The position numbers and the translations under genes were made by a program. A stretch of 64,000 bases of DNA from NCBI RefSeq assembly GCF_014859355.1, contig NZ_JACUUJ010000009.1:1-64000 (forward strand), read 5' to 3'. Position 1 is the stretch's first letter, and the number at the start of each line of letters is the position of its first letter. Below the pieces are notes generated by a model, which searched no databases, was not told the origin of the DNA, and saw only the letters and a list, made by a program, of their open reading frames with translations. This DNA is from Yoonia sp. (lineage in GTDB: Bacteria; Pseudomonadota; Alphaproteobacteria; Rhodobacterales; Rhodobacteraceae). Positions 8,818-18,721 of this stretch are shown in pieces.

Positions 8818-9459
8818 CTAGTCTTGCCCTAACCCTTCTAGCAAGGGCACAAAACGCACCGGGCGTAATTCGTCATAGTCAAAGCCGCCTTCGTGTCGGG
8901 TGACGCGGATCAGGCTTTGCACTGTATCCGACTGACCGACTGGCAGCACCATGATACCCCCGATCCGCAATTGCGCCAAGAGGGGGCCTGGCGGGTCTTC
9001 TGCGGCGGCGGTCAGCAAAATCCGGTCAAACGGGGCCTGTTCGGCAAACCCATAGCTGCCGTCGGCGGTAAATGCGGTGATATTGGCAATGTTGTCCGCC
9101 TCAAAGATCGCGCGTGCCGCATGCACAAGCCTTCGGTAACGGTCCACCGTATAGACGCGGCGGGCCAGTTTACTGAGGATCGCCGCCTGATAGCCTGATC
9201 CGGTGCCAATTTCCAGAACCTTGTCGCGCGGCGTGATCTGAAGCGCCTGTGTCATGATCCCGACGATCGAAGGCTGGCTGATCGTCTGCCCGCAGGCGAT
9301 TGGCAGCGGCATGTCCTCATATGCGCGGTCGGCGAATGTGCCGCGCACGTAATCGGCGCGGTCCACCTGTTCCATCGCAGTCAACACGCGGGCGTCAGTC
9401 ACGCCCTTGCTGCGCAGCGCGTAAAGGAACTGCATTTTGGTGGCCGCATCATAGGTCAA
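8818..9459 (-). CDS. pcm: Protein-L-isoaspartate O-methyltransferase
   Basis: SAM-dependent repair methyltransferase for isoaspartyl residues in aged proteins. Visible motifs are the SAM-binding loop [15 protein letters not shown], the upstream family block [18 protein letters not shown], and [20 protein letters not shown]. The start is taken as TTG at 9459, which overlaps the surE stop by four bases (TTGA); ATG at 9432 is an alternative. At 213 residues it has normal family length. It forms an operon with surE. Confidence 0.9.
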   Translation of the reverse strand: MTYDAATKMQFLYALRSKGVTDARVLTAMEQVDRADYVRGTFADRAYEDMPLPIACGQTISQPSIVGIMTQALQITPRDKVLEIGTGSGYQAAILSKLARRVYTVDRYRRLVHAARAIFEADNIANITAFTADGSYGFAEQAPFDRILLTAAAEDPPGPLLAQLRIGGIMVLPVGQSDTVQSLIRVTRHEGGFDYDELRPVRFVPLLEGLGQD

Positions 9460-10241
9460 TTCAGTGCATCCTGCAGGATGGCAACCATGTCGTAATCGGT
9501 CAGGTCCACGCGCATCGGCGTGATCGAGATATATCCATCCAGATTGGCCGCTGCATCGGTGCCGGGGGCAGTGGGTTCGTGCTGGGGGCCGCCACGCAGC
9601 CACAGGAACTTGCGCCCCGTGGGTGATGTCTGTGCCTCGGCGCGGAACCTTGTGTTCAGCCGGAAACCTTGGGTCGTTGCGGCCATACCCTTGACCTGTG
9701 CGGCCGGAACCGGCGGAAAATTGACGTTATAGAAAATCTGGTAATCTGCATCATCCCATAATTGATCTTGCAACAAGGCCCGCACAGTGGCCGCACCGTG
9801 GATCGTGGCTGCCTCGAACGGGTCATCAAGATCCTTGTTGTCATCGCCAAAGAACTGCGACAACGCAATCGACCGCACGCCTTGCAGCGCGCCTTCGATG
9901 CAGGCGCCGACAGTCCCGGAATACAGCGTGTTTTCCGCAGCATTATTGCCCCGGTTCACGCCAGACAGGATCAGGTCGGGGGGCGCATCCTTCATCACGT
10001 CATAGATGCCGGCCATCACGCAATCGGCGGGTGATCCTTCGGCAGCAAAGCGCCGCGCGCCCAGTTCGGCGATCATCGTCGGGCGGGCGTAGCTGATGCA
10101 GTGGCCAACGCCGGATTGTTCGAACGCGGGGGCCACTGTCCACACTTCGCCATAGGGCCCCGCAATATCCTGTGCGATTGCCGTCAGCACCTTTAGCCCC
10201 GGTGCATTGATCCCGTCGTCATTGGTGATGAGAATGCGCAT
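9456..10241 (-). CDS. surE: 5'/3'-nucleotidase SurE
   Basis: A 261-residue survival-protein nucleotidase. The metal-binding site is shown by [16 protein letters not shown] at the N-terminus (adjacent aspartates 8 and 9) and by [20 protein letters not shown] in the middle. It dephosphorylates nucleoside monophosphates and possibly short polyphosphates. It is the first gene of the surE-pcm pair; the lipoprotein gene further down is also on this strand, so all three may be one transcript. Confidence 0.94.
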   Translation of the reverse strand: MRILITNDDGINAPGLKVLTAIAQDIAGPYGEVWTVAPAFEQSGVGHCISYARPTMIAELGARRFAAEGSPADCVMAGIYDVMKDAPPDLILSGVNRGNNAAENTLYSGTVGACIEGALQGVRSIALSQFFGDDNKDLDDPFEAATIHGAATVRALLQDQLWDDADYQIFYNVNFPPVPAAQVKGMAATTQGFRLNTRFRAEAQTSPTGRKFLWLRGGPQHEPTAPGTDAAANLDGYISITPMRVDLTDYDMVAILQDALN

Positions 10242-10257
10242 GAAATGCCCTTTTTTG

Positions 10258-10272
10258 CTAGTTTGTAACTAG
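10258..10272. promoter_or_regulatory. Palindrome upstream of surE
   Basis: CTAGTT-tgt-AACTAG, perfect six-base arms, 16 bases upstream of the surE start. It could be an operator or a leader hairpin; nothing in the sequence decides which. Confidence 0.3.
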
Positions 10273-10356
10273 GCGAGCTGGCCGTTTGCGGCAAGCCGGC
10301 GTGCGCTGGTTCCTGTGGCCTTTTTGCCAATGTGGCGCAAAGGACTCAGAACCGGG

Positions 10357-11001
10357 CTAGGCCTGCAGGATTTGTGGCAGCAGGCGCGCCGCCTCGGTGG
10401 CTGGGTCGGTCAGGGCGCTGCGGTCTTCGCCGGGGTAGAACCGCGCGCGGGTGGCTGTGGGCATCGGGGCCGGTTCCAGAATTGTGACCTTGGGCCCGGT
10501 TCGCTGGCTTTCGGCCTGCCAGCTGCGCGCGAGCGCGATCTGCGCGGCTTTGGTGGCCCCATAGGCCCCGAAAAACTGCGCCCCGCCCCGCGGGTCATCA
10601 AAAAAGACGGCGTGCCCGCCTTGCCCCAGTAACGGGCCGACATAAGAAATCAGCCGTGCCGTGGCTTCGACATTGATTGCGATAGATTTGGCAAGGTCTT
10701 TGGGGCCGATATGTCCGGCAGGGGCCAGGGGGGCCGCATGGACGGCGGTATGCAGCCACAGATCAAGCTTGCCCCAGCGGTCAAAAATCCCCCGGCACAA
10801 CTGTTGCATTGCGGCATCGACGGTGATGTCCATCGGCGCCAGTGTCGCCTGACCGCCAAGCCCCTGAATGGCGTCATCAAGTTCTTCCAGCGCGCCGACC
10901 GTTTTGCCAACAGCGACGATGTGATGCGTCGGCACCAGCGCCTTAGCCAAAGCCGCGCCCAAGCCCCGAGAGGCACCCGTGATCAATGCAATCTGTGTCA
11001 T
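10357..11001 (-). CDS. Short-chain dehydrogenase/reductase
   Basis: A 214-residue Rossmann-fold SDR. The N-terminal nucleotide-binding motif is TGASRGLGAALAKAL (TGxxxGxG), a Leu-Asp-Leu segment follows as KLDLWLHTAVHAAP, and the catalytic YxxxK is AYGATKAAQIAL. The Asn-Ala-Gly motif is not conserved (HTAVHAA), and the usual catalytic serine region reads FFDDPRGGAQFFG, so substrate and activity are uncertain. The start at 11001 (MTQIALITG) was chosen because longer in-frame extensions lie outside the fold. Confidence 0.8.
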   Translation of the reverse strand: MTQIALITGASRGLGAALAKALVPTHHIVAVGKTVGALEELDDAIQGLGGQATLAPMDITVDAAMQQLCRGIFDRWGKLDLWLHTAVHAAPLAPAGHIGPKDLAKSIAINVEATARLISYVGPLLGQGGHAVFFDDPRGGAQFFGAYGATKAAQIALARSWQAESQRTGPKVTILEPAPMPTATRARFYPGEDRSALTDPATEAARLLPQILQA

Positions 11002-11047
11002 ACGCGCGCTGATGTGCCGAACCGGAGACAAGGTCAAGAGGGTGTTG

Positions 11048-11308
11048 TCACTGCCCCGGCACCGCAAGCGCGTGGCTGGTTCCCGTCTGGTCCACCAGCA
11101 TCACGGTCGCCGCGCTGATCGCTGTGACCGTCACCCCCAGCACCGCAGTCCCCGGTGTGGCACGTGCGATCTGGCCGTTTGATGACCGCAGCAATGCCGC
11201 AGGTCCGTCTTGCAAGGTAAAAATCCCGATCAAAGTCAGGCCATTGAGGGGCAGGGCCCCGGGCAAGGTTGCACGTTCGGCGACGCAGGCGGGTGTTGTT
11301 TGTGACAT
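11048..11308 (-). CDS. Small conserved-looking protein of unknown function
   Basis: An 86-residue protein starting MSQTTPACVAERATLPGALPLNGLTLIGIFTLQDGP and ending in a beta-rich stretch GVTVTAISAATVMLVDQTGTSHALAVPG. The pattern resembles the small beta domain of GspC/PilP-type proteins (a statement about function, then repetition with 'V...L...G'), but it has no membrane helix and I cannot assign a role. It lies immediately upstream of the SDR gene on the same strand, with 46 bases between them. Confidence 0.6.
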   Translation of the reverse strand: MSQTTPACVAERATLPGALPLNGLTLIGIFTLQDGPAALLRSSNGQIARATPGTAVLGVTVTAISAATVMLVDQTGTSHALAVPGQ

Positions 11309-11400
11309 GAAATTTAACTGCTCTGCACTGTTCTCAGCGCCTTTGCCAGACCTGACGGCGAAACAAAACCCGCCTTGAATCACCGGGACGTCGATCGGCG

Positions 11401-11826
11401 TTAATACGCCGGTGGCGCACCGTTGACGTCCAGTATCAGCGTGCCGTCTTCTTCAAAAAGCGGAAGGGTCGGTGGGGTTTCCAAAAGGGCTAGCACGGCC
11501 TCGGACGGGCGGCACAGGGCCACGCCTTTGGGGCTACAGACAATGGGGCGGTTTACCAGCACGGGATGGGCCACCATGGCATCCAGCAGCGCATCATCGC
11601 TGACCGCGGGGTCCAGCAGGCCCAAATCGGCGGCGGGTGATTTTGATGTCCGCAGGGCGGTCCGCGGTGTCAGTCCGGCTGCGGCGAACAGGCCCAGCAA
11701 TTGCGGCCGGCTCCAGCCGGTTTGCAGATAGTCAATCACAGTGGGTGCAGCGCCCGTCGATTGGATGATCGCCAAGACATTGCGCGAGGTGCCGCATGCA
11801 GGATTATGATAGATGACGGTCGTCAA
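11401..11826 (-). CDS. arsC: Arsenate reductase, glutaredoxin-dependent ArsC family
   Basis: A 141-residue thioredoxin-fold protein with the ArsC catalytic cysteine in YHNPACGTSRN (Cys11) and the family segments TALRTSKSPAADLGL and HPVLVNRPIVCSPKGVALCRPSEAVLALL. The three-arginine anion site is represented by R56/R59-like positions and NRPIV. It reduces arsenate to arsenite using glutathione and glutaredoxin. There is no arsenite exporter nearby, so physiological detoxification is not proven. It lies 3 bases after purF on the same strand. Confidence 0.88.
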   Translation of the reverse strand: MTTVIYHNPACGTSRNVLAIIQSTGAAPTVIDYLQTGWSRPQLLGLFAAAGLTPRTALRTSKSPAADLGLLDPAVSDDALLDAMVAHPVLVNRPIVCSPKGVALCRPSEAVLALLETPPTLPLFEEDGTLILDVNGAPPAY

Positions 11827-11829
11827 GGG

Positions 11830-13290
11830 TTATTCCGCCGCCGTTTTTGCTTGAAACCCTTTTTCGATCATATCCGATGGCGCGACGGGGTATTCACCCG
11901 AAAAACACGCATCACAATAGGCCGGTGACTTATTGTTGCGCCCTTCGGCCACGCCGACAGCACGGTAGAGCCCATCGAGCGAGATGAATTTCAGGCTGTC
12001 CACCTGCAAGTGATCGCGCATTTCGTCTTCTGTCATGGTTGCGGCCAAAAGCTTTTCACGCTGGGGCGTATCTACCCCGTAAAAACAGGGCCATGCGGTT
12101 GGTGGGGACGCGATGCGAAAATGCACCTCTGCGGCACCGGCATCAAGGATCATTTCCTTGATCTTGCGGCTGGTCGTGCCACGCACCACGCTATCGTCAA
12201 CCAGGATGACGCGCTTGCCCTTGATCAAGGCGCGGTTCACGTTCAGTTTCAGCCGCACACCCATGTTGCGAATGCTTTCCGACGGTTCGATAAAAGTGCG
12301 CCCCATATATTGGTTGCGGATGATCCCCATGGCATAAGGAATGCCCGATTGCAGCGAATATCCGATTGCGGCAGGTGTGCCACTATCGGGGACGGGGCAC
12401 ACCAAATCGGCGTCAACCGGCGCTTCCTTTGCCAGTTCCCGGCCGATGTTTTCGCGAGTTTCGTAAACCGACCGCCCACCCAGAATACTGTCAGGGCGAC
12501 TGAAATAGACGTGTTCAAAGATGCAGAACCGCGAGTTGGCCTTTCGGAACGGAAAGTGGCTTTCGACGCCATCGGCGTTGATCACCACCAGTTCACCGGG
12601 TTCGATTTCGCGGATCAGTTCCGCGCCGATGATATCCAGCGCGCAGGTTTCCGAAGCCAGCACCCACCCATCGCCCAAACGGCCCAGCACCAGCGGGCGC
12701 ACGCCCAGCGGGTCGCGGCAGCCGATCAGTTTCGTGCGGGTCATGGCGACGATGGAAAACGCGCCCTCGACCTTGCGCAATGCCTCTTCCATGCGGTCAA
12801 CGATGGACCGTCCCATGGACCGCGCCATCAGGTGGATGATGCATTCACTGTCGGATGAAGACTGAAAGATCGACCCGCGCTCGATCAATTCGCGGCGCAA
12901 CCGCAGGGCGTTGGTCAGATTACCGTTATGCGCAATCGCTGCGCCGCCCATTGAAAATTCGCCAAAAAAAGGCTGCACATCGCGGATTGCGGTTTGCTGG
13001 CTTTTGTCGCCGGCCGTGGAATAACGCACATGCCCGATACCGATCGGGCCGGGCAGGCGGGCCATCATGCTGGCTGATGTAAAGTTGTCGCGCACAAGAC
13101 CCATGCGGCGGGCCTGATGGAACCCGGTCTCCGGGTCATGTGTGACGATGCCGCCCGCCTCTTGCCCGCGATGTTGCAAGGCATGCAGGCCAAGGGCTAC
13201 AAAGTTCGACGCGTCGGTCACGCCAACCACGCCAAAGACGCCACATTCCTCCCGCAGTTTATCATCGTCGAATGGATGGGCAGGGGGCAT
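11830..13290 (-). CDS. purF: Amidophosphoribosyltransferase
   Basis: First committed step of purine synthesis: PRPP plus glutamine to phosphoribosylamine. A 15-residue propeptide (MPPAHPFDDDKLREE) precedes the N-terminal nucleophile Cys16 of the class-II glutamine amidotransferase domain (CGVFGVVGV). The C-terminal phosphoribosyltransferase domain has the PRPP loop VILVDDSVVRGTTSRKI. Conserved cysteines in WPCFYGVD and YCDACFSGEYP indicate the B. subtilis-type enzyme with a [4Fe-4S] cluster and processed propeptide. A TTG at 13302 is an alternative start. cvpA is encoded upstream on the same strand, the usual pairing. Confidence 0.95.
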   Translation of the reverse strand: MPPAHPFDDDKLREECGVFGVVGVTDASNFVALGLHALQHRGQEAGGIVTHDPETGFHQARRMGLVRDNFTSASMMARLPGPIGIGHVRYSTAGDKSQQTAIRDVQPFFGEFSMGGAAIAHNGNLTNALRLRRELIERGSIFQSSSDSECIIHLMARSMGRSIVDRMEEALRKVEGAFSIVAMTRTKLIGCRDPLGVRPLVLGRLGDGWVLASETCALDIIGAELIREIEPGELVVINADGVESHFPFRKANSRFCIFEHVYFSRPDSILGGRSVYETRENIGRELAKEAPVDADLVCPVPDSGTPAAIGYSLQSGIPYAMGIIRNQYMGRTFIEPSESIRNMGVRLKLNVNRALIKGKRVILVDDSVVRGTTSRKIKEMILDAGAAEVHFRIASPPTAWPCFYGVDTPQREKLLAATMTEDEMRDHLQVDSLKFISLDGLYRAVGVAEGRNNKSPAYCDACFSGEYPVAPSDMIEKGFQAKTAAE

Positions 13291-13420
13291 GTCTGGGAAC
13301 AAGGGAAAGCTCCGAATCCGAGGGGTTAAGCTGCCCCCTCCTTAATCCGTCAGAAGCGGCGAGTCACGAAAGGATCAACCCAACCTGGCCAAAACAGGCC
13401 CATCGCGCCCGTGACGGGGG

Positions 13421-13999
13421 TTATTGCAGCACGGGTTGGGCGGCAGGTTCTCCACAGGTGTCAACCAACTGCTGATATTGCTGCGTAATCCAGCCGAGCG
13501 CCTGTTCGGGGTCTTGAGCTTCGATCCGCGCTGTCAGTTCGGCAAAAACACTCGCCGAGCGGCTGTTGTCGATCTGCGCCAAAGCCTGACCAGAAAAGAC
13601 GGTATCATAAACGAAGAAAGCCAAGGCAATTAAAAGGATGCCGCGCAATACGCCGAACATGAAGCCTGCCGCCTGATCCACCCCGCCAAGCGCAGAGCGT
13701 TGCACCACCGTCGAAAACAATGGTGTAAAGATCGACACCACGACAAGTGCCACCGCAAAAACAGCAGCAAAGGCAGCGATAATGGCCAATTCGCAGCTAT
13801 CACCAATAAAATCGCCCAGCACAGGGATCTGGCGCACCAGCGGTTCCACTTGATCAGCTAACAAAAAGGCCACAACCGTCGCGCCGATCCACCCCAGAAT
13901 GGCCATGGTTTCGCGCACAAAACCCCGACTATAGGCCAGCACGCCCGATATAACGATAATGACCGCGACGCCTGCGTCAACCAGTGTGAAACCGTCCAT
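13421..13999 (-). CDS. cvpA: CvpA-family inner-membrane protein
   Basis: A 192-residue protein with four hydrophobic segments and the CvpA signatures MDGFTLVDAGVAVIIVISGVLAYSRGFVRE and GGVDQAAGFMFGVLRGILLI. The family is needed for colicin V production in E. coli and has been linked to envelope homeostasis. It lies immediately upstream of purF, the classic cvpA-purF arrangement, 21 bases after radA. Confidence 0.92.
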   Translation of the reverse strand: MDGFTLVDAGVAVIIVISGVLAYSRGFVRETMAILGWIGATVVAFLLADQVEPLVRQIPVLGDFIGDSCELAIIAAFAAVFAVALVVVSIFTPLFSTVVQRSALGGVDQAAGFMFGVLRGILLIALAFFVYDTVFSGQALAQIDNSRSASVFAELTARIEAQDPEQALGWITQQYQQLVDTCGEPAAQPVLQ

Positions 14000-14020
14000 G
14001 GTCTGTCTCCTGCGATGGCG

Positions 14021-15385
14021 CTAACGGGCGCCAAATAAATCTTCTACAAAACCGGACAGATCCTGCGATTCTCGCAAGTTGATGCCGGTCGCCGCAGGTT
14101 TTTTCGCCTGCCGGGGTAACAACGCCGATGTAAAACCAAGTTTTTGGGCTTCTTTCAATCTATTTTCCGTTTGCACCACCGGACGCAACGCCCCCGACAG
14201 GCTGATTTCCCCAAATACCACCGCCTCTGACGGCAAGGCTGCGTCTTCGCGCGCTGACACAAGTGCCGCGGCAACGGCGAGGTCGGCTCCGGGTTCACTG
14301 ATGCGCAACCCCCCTGCAACGTTAAGATAAACATCCAATCCGGTGAAGGGCACACCGCAGCGGGATTCCAGCACCGCAAGGATCATGGCCAACCGCCCAC
14401 CGTCCCACCCGACGACCGAACGGCGCGGTTGGCTGTGTGGCGAAGGTGCCACAAGTGCCTGTATCTCGCAGAGCATGGGGCGGGTGCCTTCGATGCCGGC
14501 GAACACCACTGAACCGGGGGCAGGGGCGCCGCGTTCCGACAAAAACAAGGCCGAGGGATTCTTGACCTCTGCCAGTCCCTTGCCCGTCATTTCAAACACG
14601 CCGATTTCATCGGCGGGGCCAAAGCGGTTCTTGACCGATCGCAGGATGCGAAACTGATGCCCGCGTTCGCCTTCGAAATACAGCACCGTATCGACCATAT
14701 GTTCAACAACGCGGGGGCCAGCGATGGTGCCATCCTTGGTGACATGGCCCACCATGATTACCGACATTCCGTTGCGTTTTGCAAAGGTGGTCAGTTCATG
14801 TGCGGATGATCGCACCTGACTGACGCTGCCCGGCGCGCTGTCCACGTTGTCGGCCCACATGGTCTGGATCGAATCGATAATCGCCAGATCTGGTTGTTCC
14901 GCCTCTAGCGTGGTCAGGATATCGCGCAGGTTGGTTTCCGCGGCCAGCCGCACCGGGCTTTTCTCCAGCCCCAGACGCCGGGCGCGCATTTGCACCTGTG
15001 CGTTTGATTCCTCGCCTGAAATATAGATGACCTTTAGGCCGTTACGGGCGAATCTTGCAGCGGCCTGCAACAGCAAGGTGGATTTTCCGATGCCCGGATC
15101 ACCCCCCACCAGCAGCGCCGATGCCTTGACCAGCCCGCCCCCCAGCACGCGGTCCAGTTCGCCTACACCGGCCTGCGTGCGGGGTGGTTCGGGTTCTTGC
15201 GTGTCAAGGTCGGTCAGGGGGATGGTCTTGCCGCGCATGCCACCCAGCGTCTTGCCTTTGGGGCCGCGCGACAGCGCCTTGTCTTCGGTGATGGAATTCC
15301 ACGCGCCGCAGGCATCGCACCGCCCCGACCATTTGCCAAACGACGCACCACATTCATTGCAGGAAAAGGAAAGATCTTTCGCCAT
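14021..15385 (-). CDS. radA: DNA repair protein RadA (Sms)
   Basis: A 454-residue RecA-like helicase for branch migration in recombination. It has an N-terminal C4 zinc finger (CNEC and CDAC, cysteines 9, 12, 23, 26), Walker A GDPGIGKSTLLLQ, Walker B DLAIIDSIQTMW, the RadA-specific KNRFGPADEIG motif, and a Lon-protease-like C-terminal domain (LDVYLNVAGGLRISEPGADLAVAAALVSAR). The start ATG at 15385 begins at the zinc finger; the frame is open further upstream but has no homologous sequence there. Confidence 0.95.
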   Translation of the reverse strand: MAKDLSFSCNECGASFGKWSGRCDACGAWNSITEDKALSRGPKGKTLGGMRGKTIPLTDLDTQEPEPPRTQAGVGELDRVLGGGLVKASALLVGGDPGIGKSTLLLQAAARFARNGLKVIYISGEESNAQVQMRARRLGLEKSPVRLAAETNLRDILTTLEAEQPDLAIIDSIQTMWADNVDSAPGSVSQVRSSAHELTTFAKRNGMSVIMVGHVTKDGTIAGPRVVEHMVDTVLYFEGERGHQFRILRSVKNRFGPADEIGVFEMTGKGLAEVKNPSALFLSERGAPAPGSVVFAGIEGTRPMLCEIQALVAPSPHSQPRRSVVGWDGGRLAMILAVLESRCGVPFTGLDVYLNVAGGLRISEPGADLAVAAALVSAREDAALPSEAVVFGEISLSGALRPVVQTENRLKEAQKLGFTSALLPRQAKKPAATGINLRESQDLSGFVEDLFGAR

Positions 15386-15421
15386 GTTCACCTTTTGGAC
15401 CAAATTGTGATCTTGCGCAAT

Positions 15422-15441
15422 GGTGCGTGCAAGCGCGCACC
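15422..15441. repeat. Short palindrome at gene end
   Basis: GGTGCGTGC-aa-GCGCGCACC followed by CTACG, directly abutting the stop codon of the PqiA-like gene and preceding the radA start. It resembles the hairpins at 7555 and 39386. Confidence 0.5.
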
Positions 15442-15879
15442 CTACGTCCGCTTTGCCGTCAGGGTTGAAATGACGATGGATGCAAGGATGCACCCCGTGA
15501 ACAAATAAAGCCCCCAGGCTGTTTCGATCTTCCCCACGCCAATCCCTTTGACAGCCACGATATAAAGCGCGACCAGAAACACATCGGCCATCGCCAGCTT
15601 GCCCAGCCACGCCAGCACCGGCAGCACCTTGCGCCGCATCATGTTAAAGTGGATTAACGCCAGACCGATGGTTTTCAGATAAGGCGCAAATAGCGCAAAG
15701 AATGTTACGAGAAGCGCAAGCGCCACATCGCTGTCCCACAAGGTCTGAATACCGGAAATCACGCTGATTTCGCGCAGCCCGAACAGCGGCAGAAACCCCG
15801 CGCGCAACAAGGGGGCAAACCAGGCGATGGGAAACAGGATCAACAACATCAAGTTGGCGACCCGCAGAACCCGCAGCAT
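15442..15879 (-). CDS. PqiA-like inner-membrane protein
   Basis: A 145-residue protein with four hydrophobic helices in the pattern of one half of paraquat-inducible protein A: LMLLILFPIAWFAPLL, a GLREISVISGIQTLWDSDVALALLVTFFALFAPYLKTIGLALIHF block, AMADVFLVALYIVAVKG and WGLYLFTGCILASIVISTL. PqiA normally has two such domains plus zinc ribbons and takes part in lipid transport to the outer membrane. This single-domain form lacks the ribbons. Its start abuts the end of alr, so the two are co-transcribed. Confidence 0.75.
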   Translation of the reverse strand: MLRVLRVANLMLLILFPIAWFAPLLRAGFLPLFGLREISVISGIQTLWDSDVALALLVTFFALFAPYLKTIGLALIHFNMMRRKVLPVLAWLGKLAMADVFLVALYIVAVKGIGVGKIETAWGLYLFTGCILASIVISTLTAKRT

Positions 15880-16917
15880 CTATTTGCCGTAGGTCTTGCG
15901 GGTGTAGCGCGCGCCAAGCTGGGTCAGCACTTCGTAACCAATGGTCTTGGCGGCACTGGCCAGATCGTCCACGCTTTGCTGCGGTCCGATCAAGGTCAGC
16001 TTGTCCGGGGTTTCGTCAAGGTCGGTGATGTCGATTGTCAGCAAATCCATCGACACCCGCCCAACCAGCGGACAAGGGGTGTTGCCATGGAATAACGTCG
16101 CCTTATCCGACAGGATGCGGAAAATGCCATCGGCATAACCGCCCGACACCGTGGCCAGCCGTGTGGCGCGTTCGGCCTGCCAGCTGTTGGCATAGCCCAC
16201 CACCTCGCCCGCAGCGACATCGCGAACCTGCACAATAGGCAGGTCGAGTTCGACCACGGGTGTTGCATCGGTAAACGGCAATCCGCCATAAAGCCCGATA
16301 CCGGGGCGGGTCAGATCGAAATGATATTCCGATCCCAGCAGAATACCGCCCGTCGCGGCCAGCGAACGCGGCACGCTGATCCCGTCTGTCAGTTGTTTGA
16401 AAATATCCAGCTGATGCGGATTCATCGGGTGGTCGGGTTCATCGGCGCAGGCCAGATGCGACATCACCAGCGTGGGGTTTTGCGACAACACCAGTTCGGC
16501 CACGGCGGCCCATTCCTGCGGTTCCATCCCCAGCCGGTTCATGCCGGTATCAAGCTGGATGCCAAAGGGGTGGCCGGGAAGGGTTTCAAAATGCCGCGTC
16601 ATCTGTTCGACCGAATTCAGCATCGGTGTCAGGCGTAATTCGCGGATCAGGTCGGTGTCGCCCTTCATATGCCCCGAAAACACATTGATATCCGGTTTGT
16701 CGCCCAATTCCGCACGGATCGGCGCCGCTTCTTCCGCGACGGCGATAAAGAACTGCCGCACGCCCGCCTTGAACAGGGCCTTGGCGACATTGGCCGACCC
16801 GAGGCCATAGCCATTGGCCTTGACCACGGCTGCCGTCTTGCATGTGGTCATGCCGTCAAGTGCGCGCCAATTGGCGACGACGGCGTCAAGGTCGATGTTC
16901 AGGCGTCCGGTGCTCAT
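15880..16917 (-). CDS. alr: Alanine racemase
   Basis: PLP enzyme making D-alanine for peptidoglycan. The PLP lysine is in [12 protein letters not shown] (Lys33); the barrel shows [13 protein letters not shown] and the C-terminal domain shows the catalytic-tyrosine region VVGYANSW and [14 protein letters not shown]. The start ATG at 16917 gives 345 residues, slightly short of typical 360-380 but complete at both ends. It lies between dnaB and the PqiA-like gene, all on this strand. Confidence 0.93.
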   Translation of the reverse strand: MSTGRLNIDLDAVVANWRALDGMTTCKTAAVVKANGYGLGSANVAKALFKAGVRQFFIAVAEEAAPIRAELGDKPDINVFSGHMKGDTDLIRELRLTPMLNSVEQMTRHFETLPGHPFGIQLDTGMNRLGMEPQEWAAVAELVLSQNPTLVMSHLACADEPDHPMNPHQLDIFKQLTDGISVPRSLAATGGILLGSEYHFDLTRPGIGLYGGLPFTDATPVVELDLPIVQVRDVAAGEVVGYANSWQAERATRLATVSGGYADGIFRILSDKATLFHGNTPCPLVGRVSMDLLTIDITDLDETPDKLTLIGPQQSVDDLASAAKTIGYEVLTQLGARYTRKTYGK

Positions 16918-17008
16918 GGCGCATCTTTTGGCAGGCCGCGCGCATTGCGGCAAGTGCTGAAAACCAACATCGGTCAAATCCGGCAGATCGCGGCCTCGGG
17001 CAGCGCCG

Positions 17009-18499
17009 TCAGAACTGTGAATCTTCGCCTTGCTGCCACGGTTTGATCAGATTGCCAAAGCGGGTAAATTCGGATGTAAACGACAGTTCGACCGTGCCGA
17101 TCGGGCCGTGGCGCTGTTTGCCGATGATGACCTCGGCCTTGCCATGCAGGCTCGACATCTTGTCTTGCCATGCAGCCATGGCTTCGATGTTGGAATCGTC
17201 CGGCTTTTCGCGCTCGACGTAATATTCGCCCCGATAAACGAACATCACGACATCGGAATCCTGCTCGATTGAACCGGATTCGCGCAGGTCCGACAATTGC
17301 GGGCGCTTGTCTTCGCGGCTTTCGACCTGCCGTGACAACTGTGACAAGGCAATCACAGGAATGTTGAGTTCTTTGGCAATGGCCTTCAACCCCATCGAAA
17401 TTTCGCCAATTTCCTGGACCCGGTTGTCGGATGTGCCGCGCACCAGTTGCAGGTAATCCACGATCAGCAGATCCAGCCCATGCGTCCGTTTCAGCCGCCT
17501 TGCCCTTGCAGCAAGCTGCGAAATCGGGATCGCTGCGGTGTCATCGATGAACAGCGGACATGATTCCAACTTTTTGGCGGCATCGACAAAACGGCGGAAT
17601 TCGCCTTCGGTCATATCGCCCTGCCGGATCTTGTGCGAGGAAATTTCAGAGGCTTCCGCCAAAATCCGCCCGGCCAGCTGTTCGGCGCTCATTTCCAGTG
17701 AAAAGAACCCTACCACGCCACCGTCTACAGCACCTTCGGTGCCATCAGCCAGCCTCCCGCGCTGATACGCCTTGGCGACATTATACGCAATATTGGTGGC
17801 CAGCGATGTTTTCCCCATTGAGGGCCGCCCGGCCAGAATCAACAGATCGGATTTGTGCAAACCACCCAGTTTCTTGTCGATGTCGACAAGGCCGGTGGAA
17901 ATACCCGCCAGCCCCCCCTCACGCTGATAAGCAGAGTTGGCAACATTCACCGCTTCTGTCACAGCGCGCAGAAAGCTTTGAAAGCCCTGATCGGTGGTGC
18001 CCTGTTCGGCCAGCGCATAAAGCGCCTGTTCCGCCTCGACGATCTGTTCCTTTGGTTCGCTGTCGATGTCGACTTTTGCGGCCTTGTCTGCGATATTTCG
18101 CCCCAGCTGGATCAACTCGCGGCGCGTCGCCAGATCATAAATCATCTGCGCATAGTCGCGTGCGGCAAACGCAGAAATCGCAGCCCCCGCCAGACGCGCC
18201 AGATAGGGCGGTCCGCCCAGTTCCTTCAGCCCCTCGTCGTCTTCCAAAAAGGTCTTGAGCGTCACCGGGCTGGCCAGCATGTTTTTGGCAATGCGGCTGG
18301 CGGCGGTTTCAAAGATGCGTGCATGCACCGGGTCATAAAAATGCTTGGGGCCAATGATGCTGGCCACCCTGTCGAAAATGTCATTGTTGGTCAGGATTGC
18401 GCCCAAAAGCTGCTGTTCCGCCTCGATGGAATGCGGCATCAGGTCCGCTGCGTCCTGCTCAACCCCGGTCGCGTTGAATGTCGTGACTTCGTTCATCAT
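17009..18499 (-). CDS. dnaB: Replicative DNA helicase DnaB
   Basis: A 496-residue hexameric helicase. The N-terminal primase-interacting domain begins at [15 protein letters not shown], the linker follows, and the RecA-like core has Walker [17 protein letters not shown], Walker [13 protein letters not shown], and the DnaB motifs [32 protein letters not shown]. Adjacent ATGs at 18499 and 18496 are both possible starts; a GAGGTAGA site precedes them. The upstream gap contains DnaA-box-like repeats (see separate entry). Confidence 0.96.
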   Translation of the reverse strand: MMNEVTTFNATGVEQDAADLMPHSIEAEQQLLGAILTNNDIFDRVASIIGPKHFYDPVHARIFETAASRIAKNMLASPVTLKTFLEDDEGLKELGGPPYLARLAGAAISAFAARDYAQMIYDLATRRELIQLGRNIADKAAKVDIDSEPKEQIVEAEQALYALAEQGTTDQGFQSFLRAVTEAVNVANSAYQREGGLAGISTGLVDIDKKLGGLHKSDLLILAGRPSMGKTSLATNIAYNVAKAYQRGRLADGTEGAVDGGVVGFFSLEMSAEQLAGRILAEASEISSHKIRQGDMTEGEFRRFVDAAKKLESCPLFIDDTAAIPISQLAARARRLKRTHGLDLLIVDYLQLVRGTSDNRVQEIGEISMGLKAIAKELNIPVIALSQLSRQVESREDKRPQLSDLRESGSIEQDSDVVMFVYRGEYYVEREKPDDSNIEAMAAWQDKMSSLHGKAEVIIGKQRHGPIGTVELSFTSEFTRFGNLIKPWQQGEDSQF

Positions 18500-18564
18500 T
18501 CTACCTCAACTGCTCTGCCGCGGCTCATAACAGGATCTGCCCGAACAGCACATCTGGAAATGAT

Positions 18565-18600
18565 CGGGGATAACCTGCGGGATAACCGTGTGGATAACAT
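18565..18600. promoter_or_regulatory. Three DnaA-box-like repeats with 12-bp period upstream of dnaB
   Basis: GATAAC is repeated at 18569, 18581 and 18593, exactly 12 bases apart. The last copy, TGTGGATAA at 18589-18597, is a perfect reverse complement of the DnaA-box core TTATCCACA. The others are CGGGGATAACC and CGGGATAACC. The cluster lies about 65-100 bases upstream of dnaB in a 222-base gap, the position of a regulatory region. Confidence 0.6.
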
Positions 18601-18721
18601 CAGATCATGGAAAACCCTACTGTATTGAGTAGTCGTTTCAGACCGTTCTGCCATATTTAGGCAGGTTATCTGATTCTACCTGAGCTGCCTTCGCAGACCT
18701 GTGAAAAAGATTTGTCCGCTC

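Noticed and set aside
12010-12858. A 282-codon plus-strand frame across purF
   Set aside because: Antisense to a complete purF with catalytic residues; no homology-like features.
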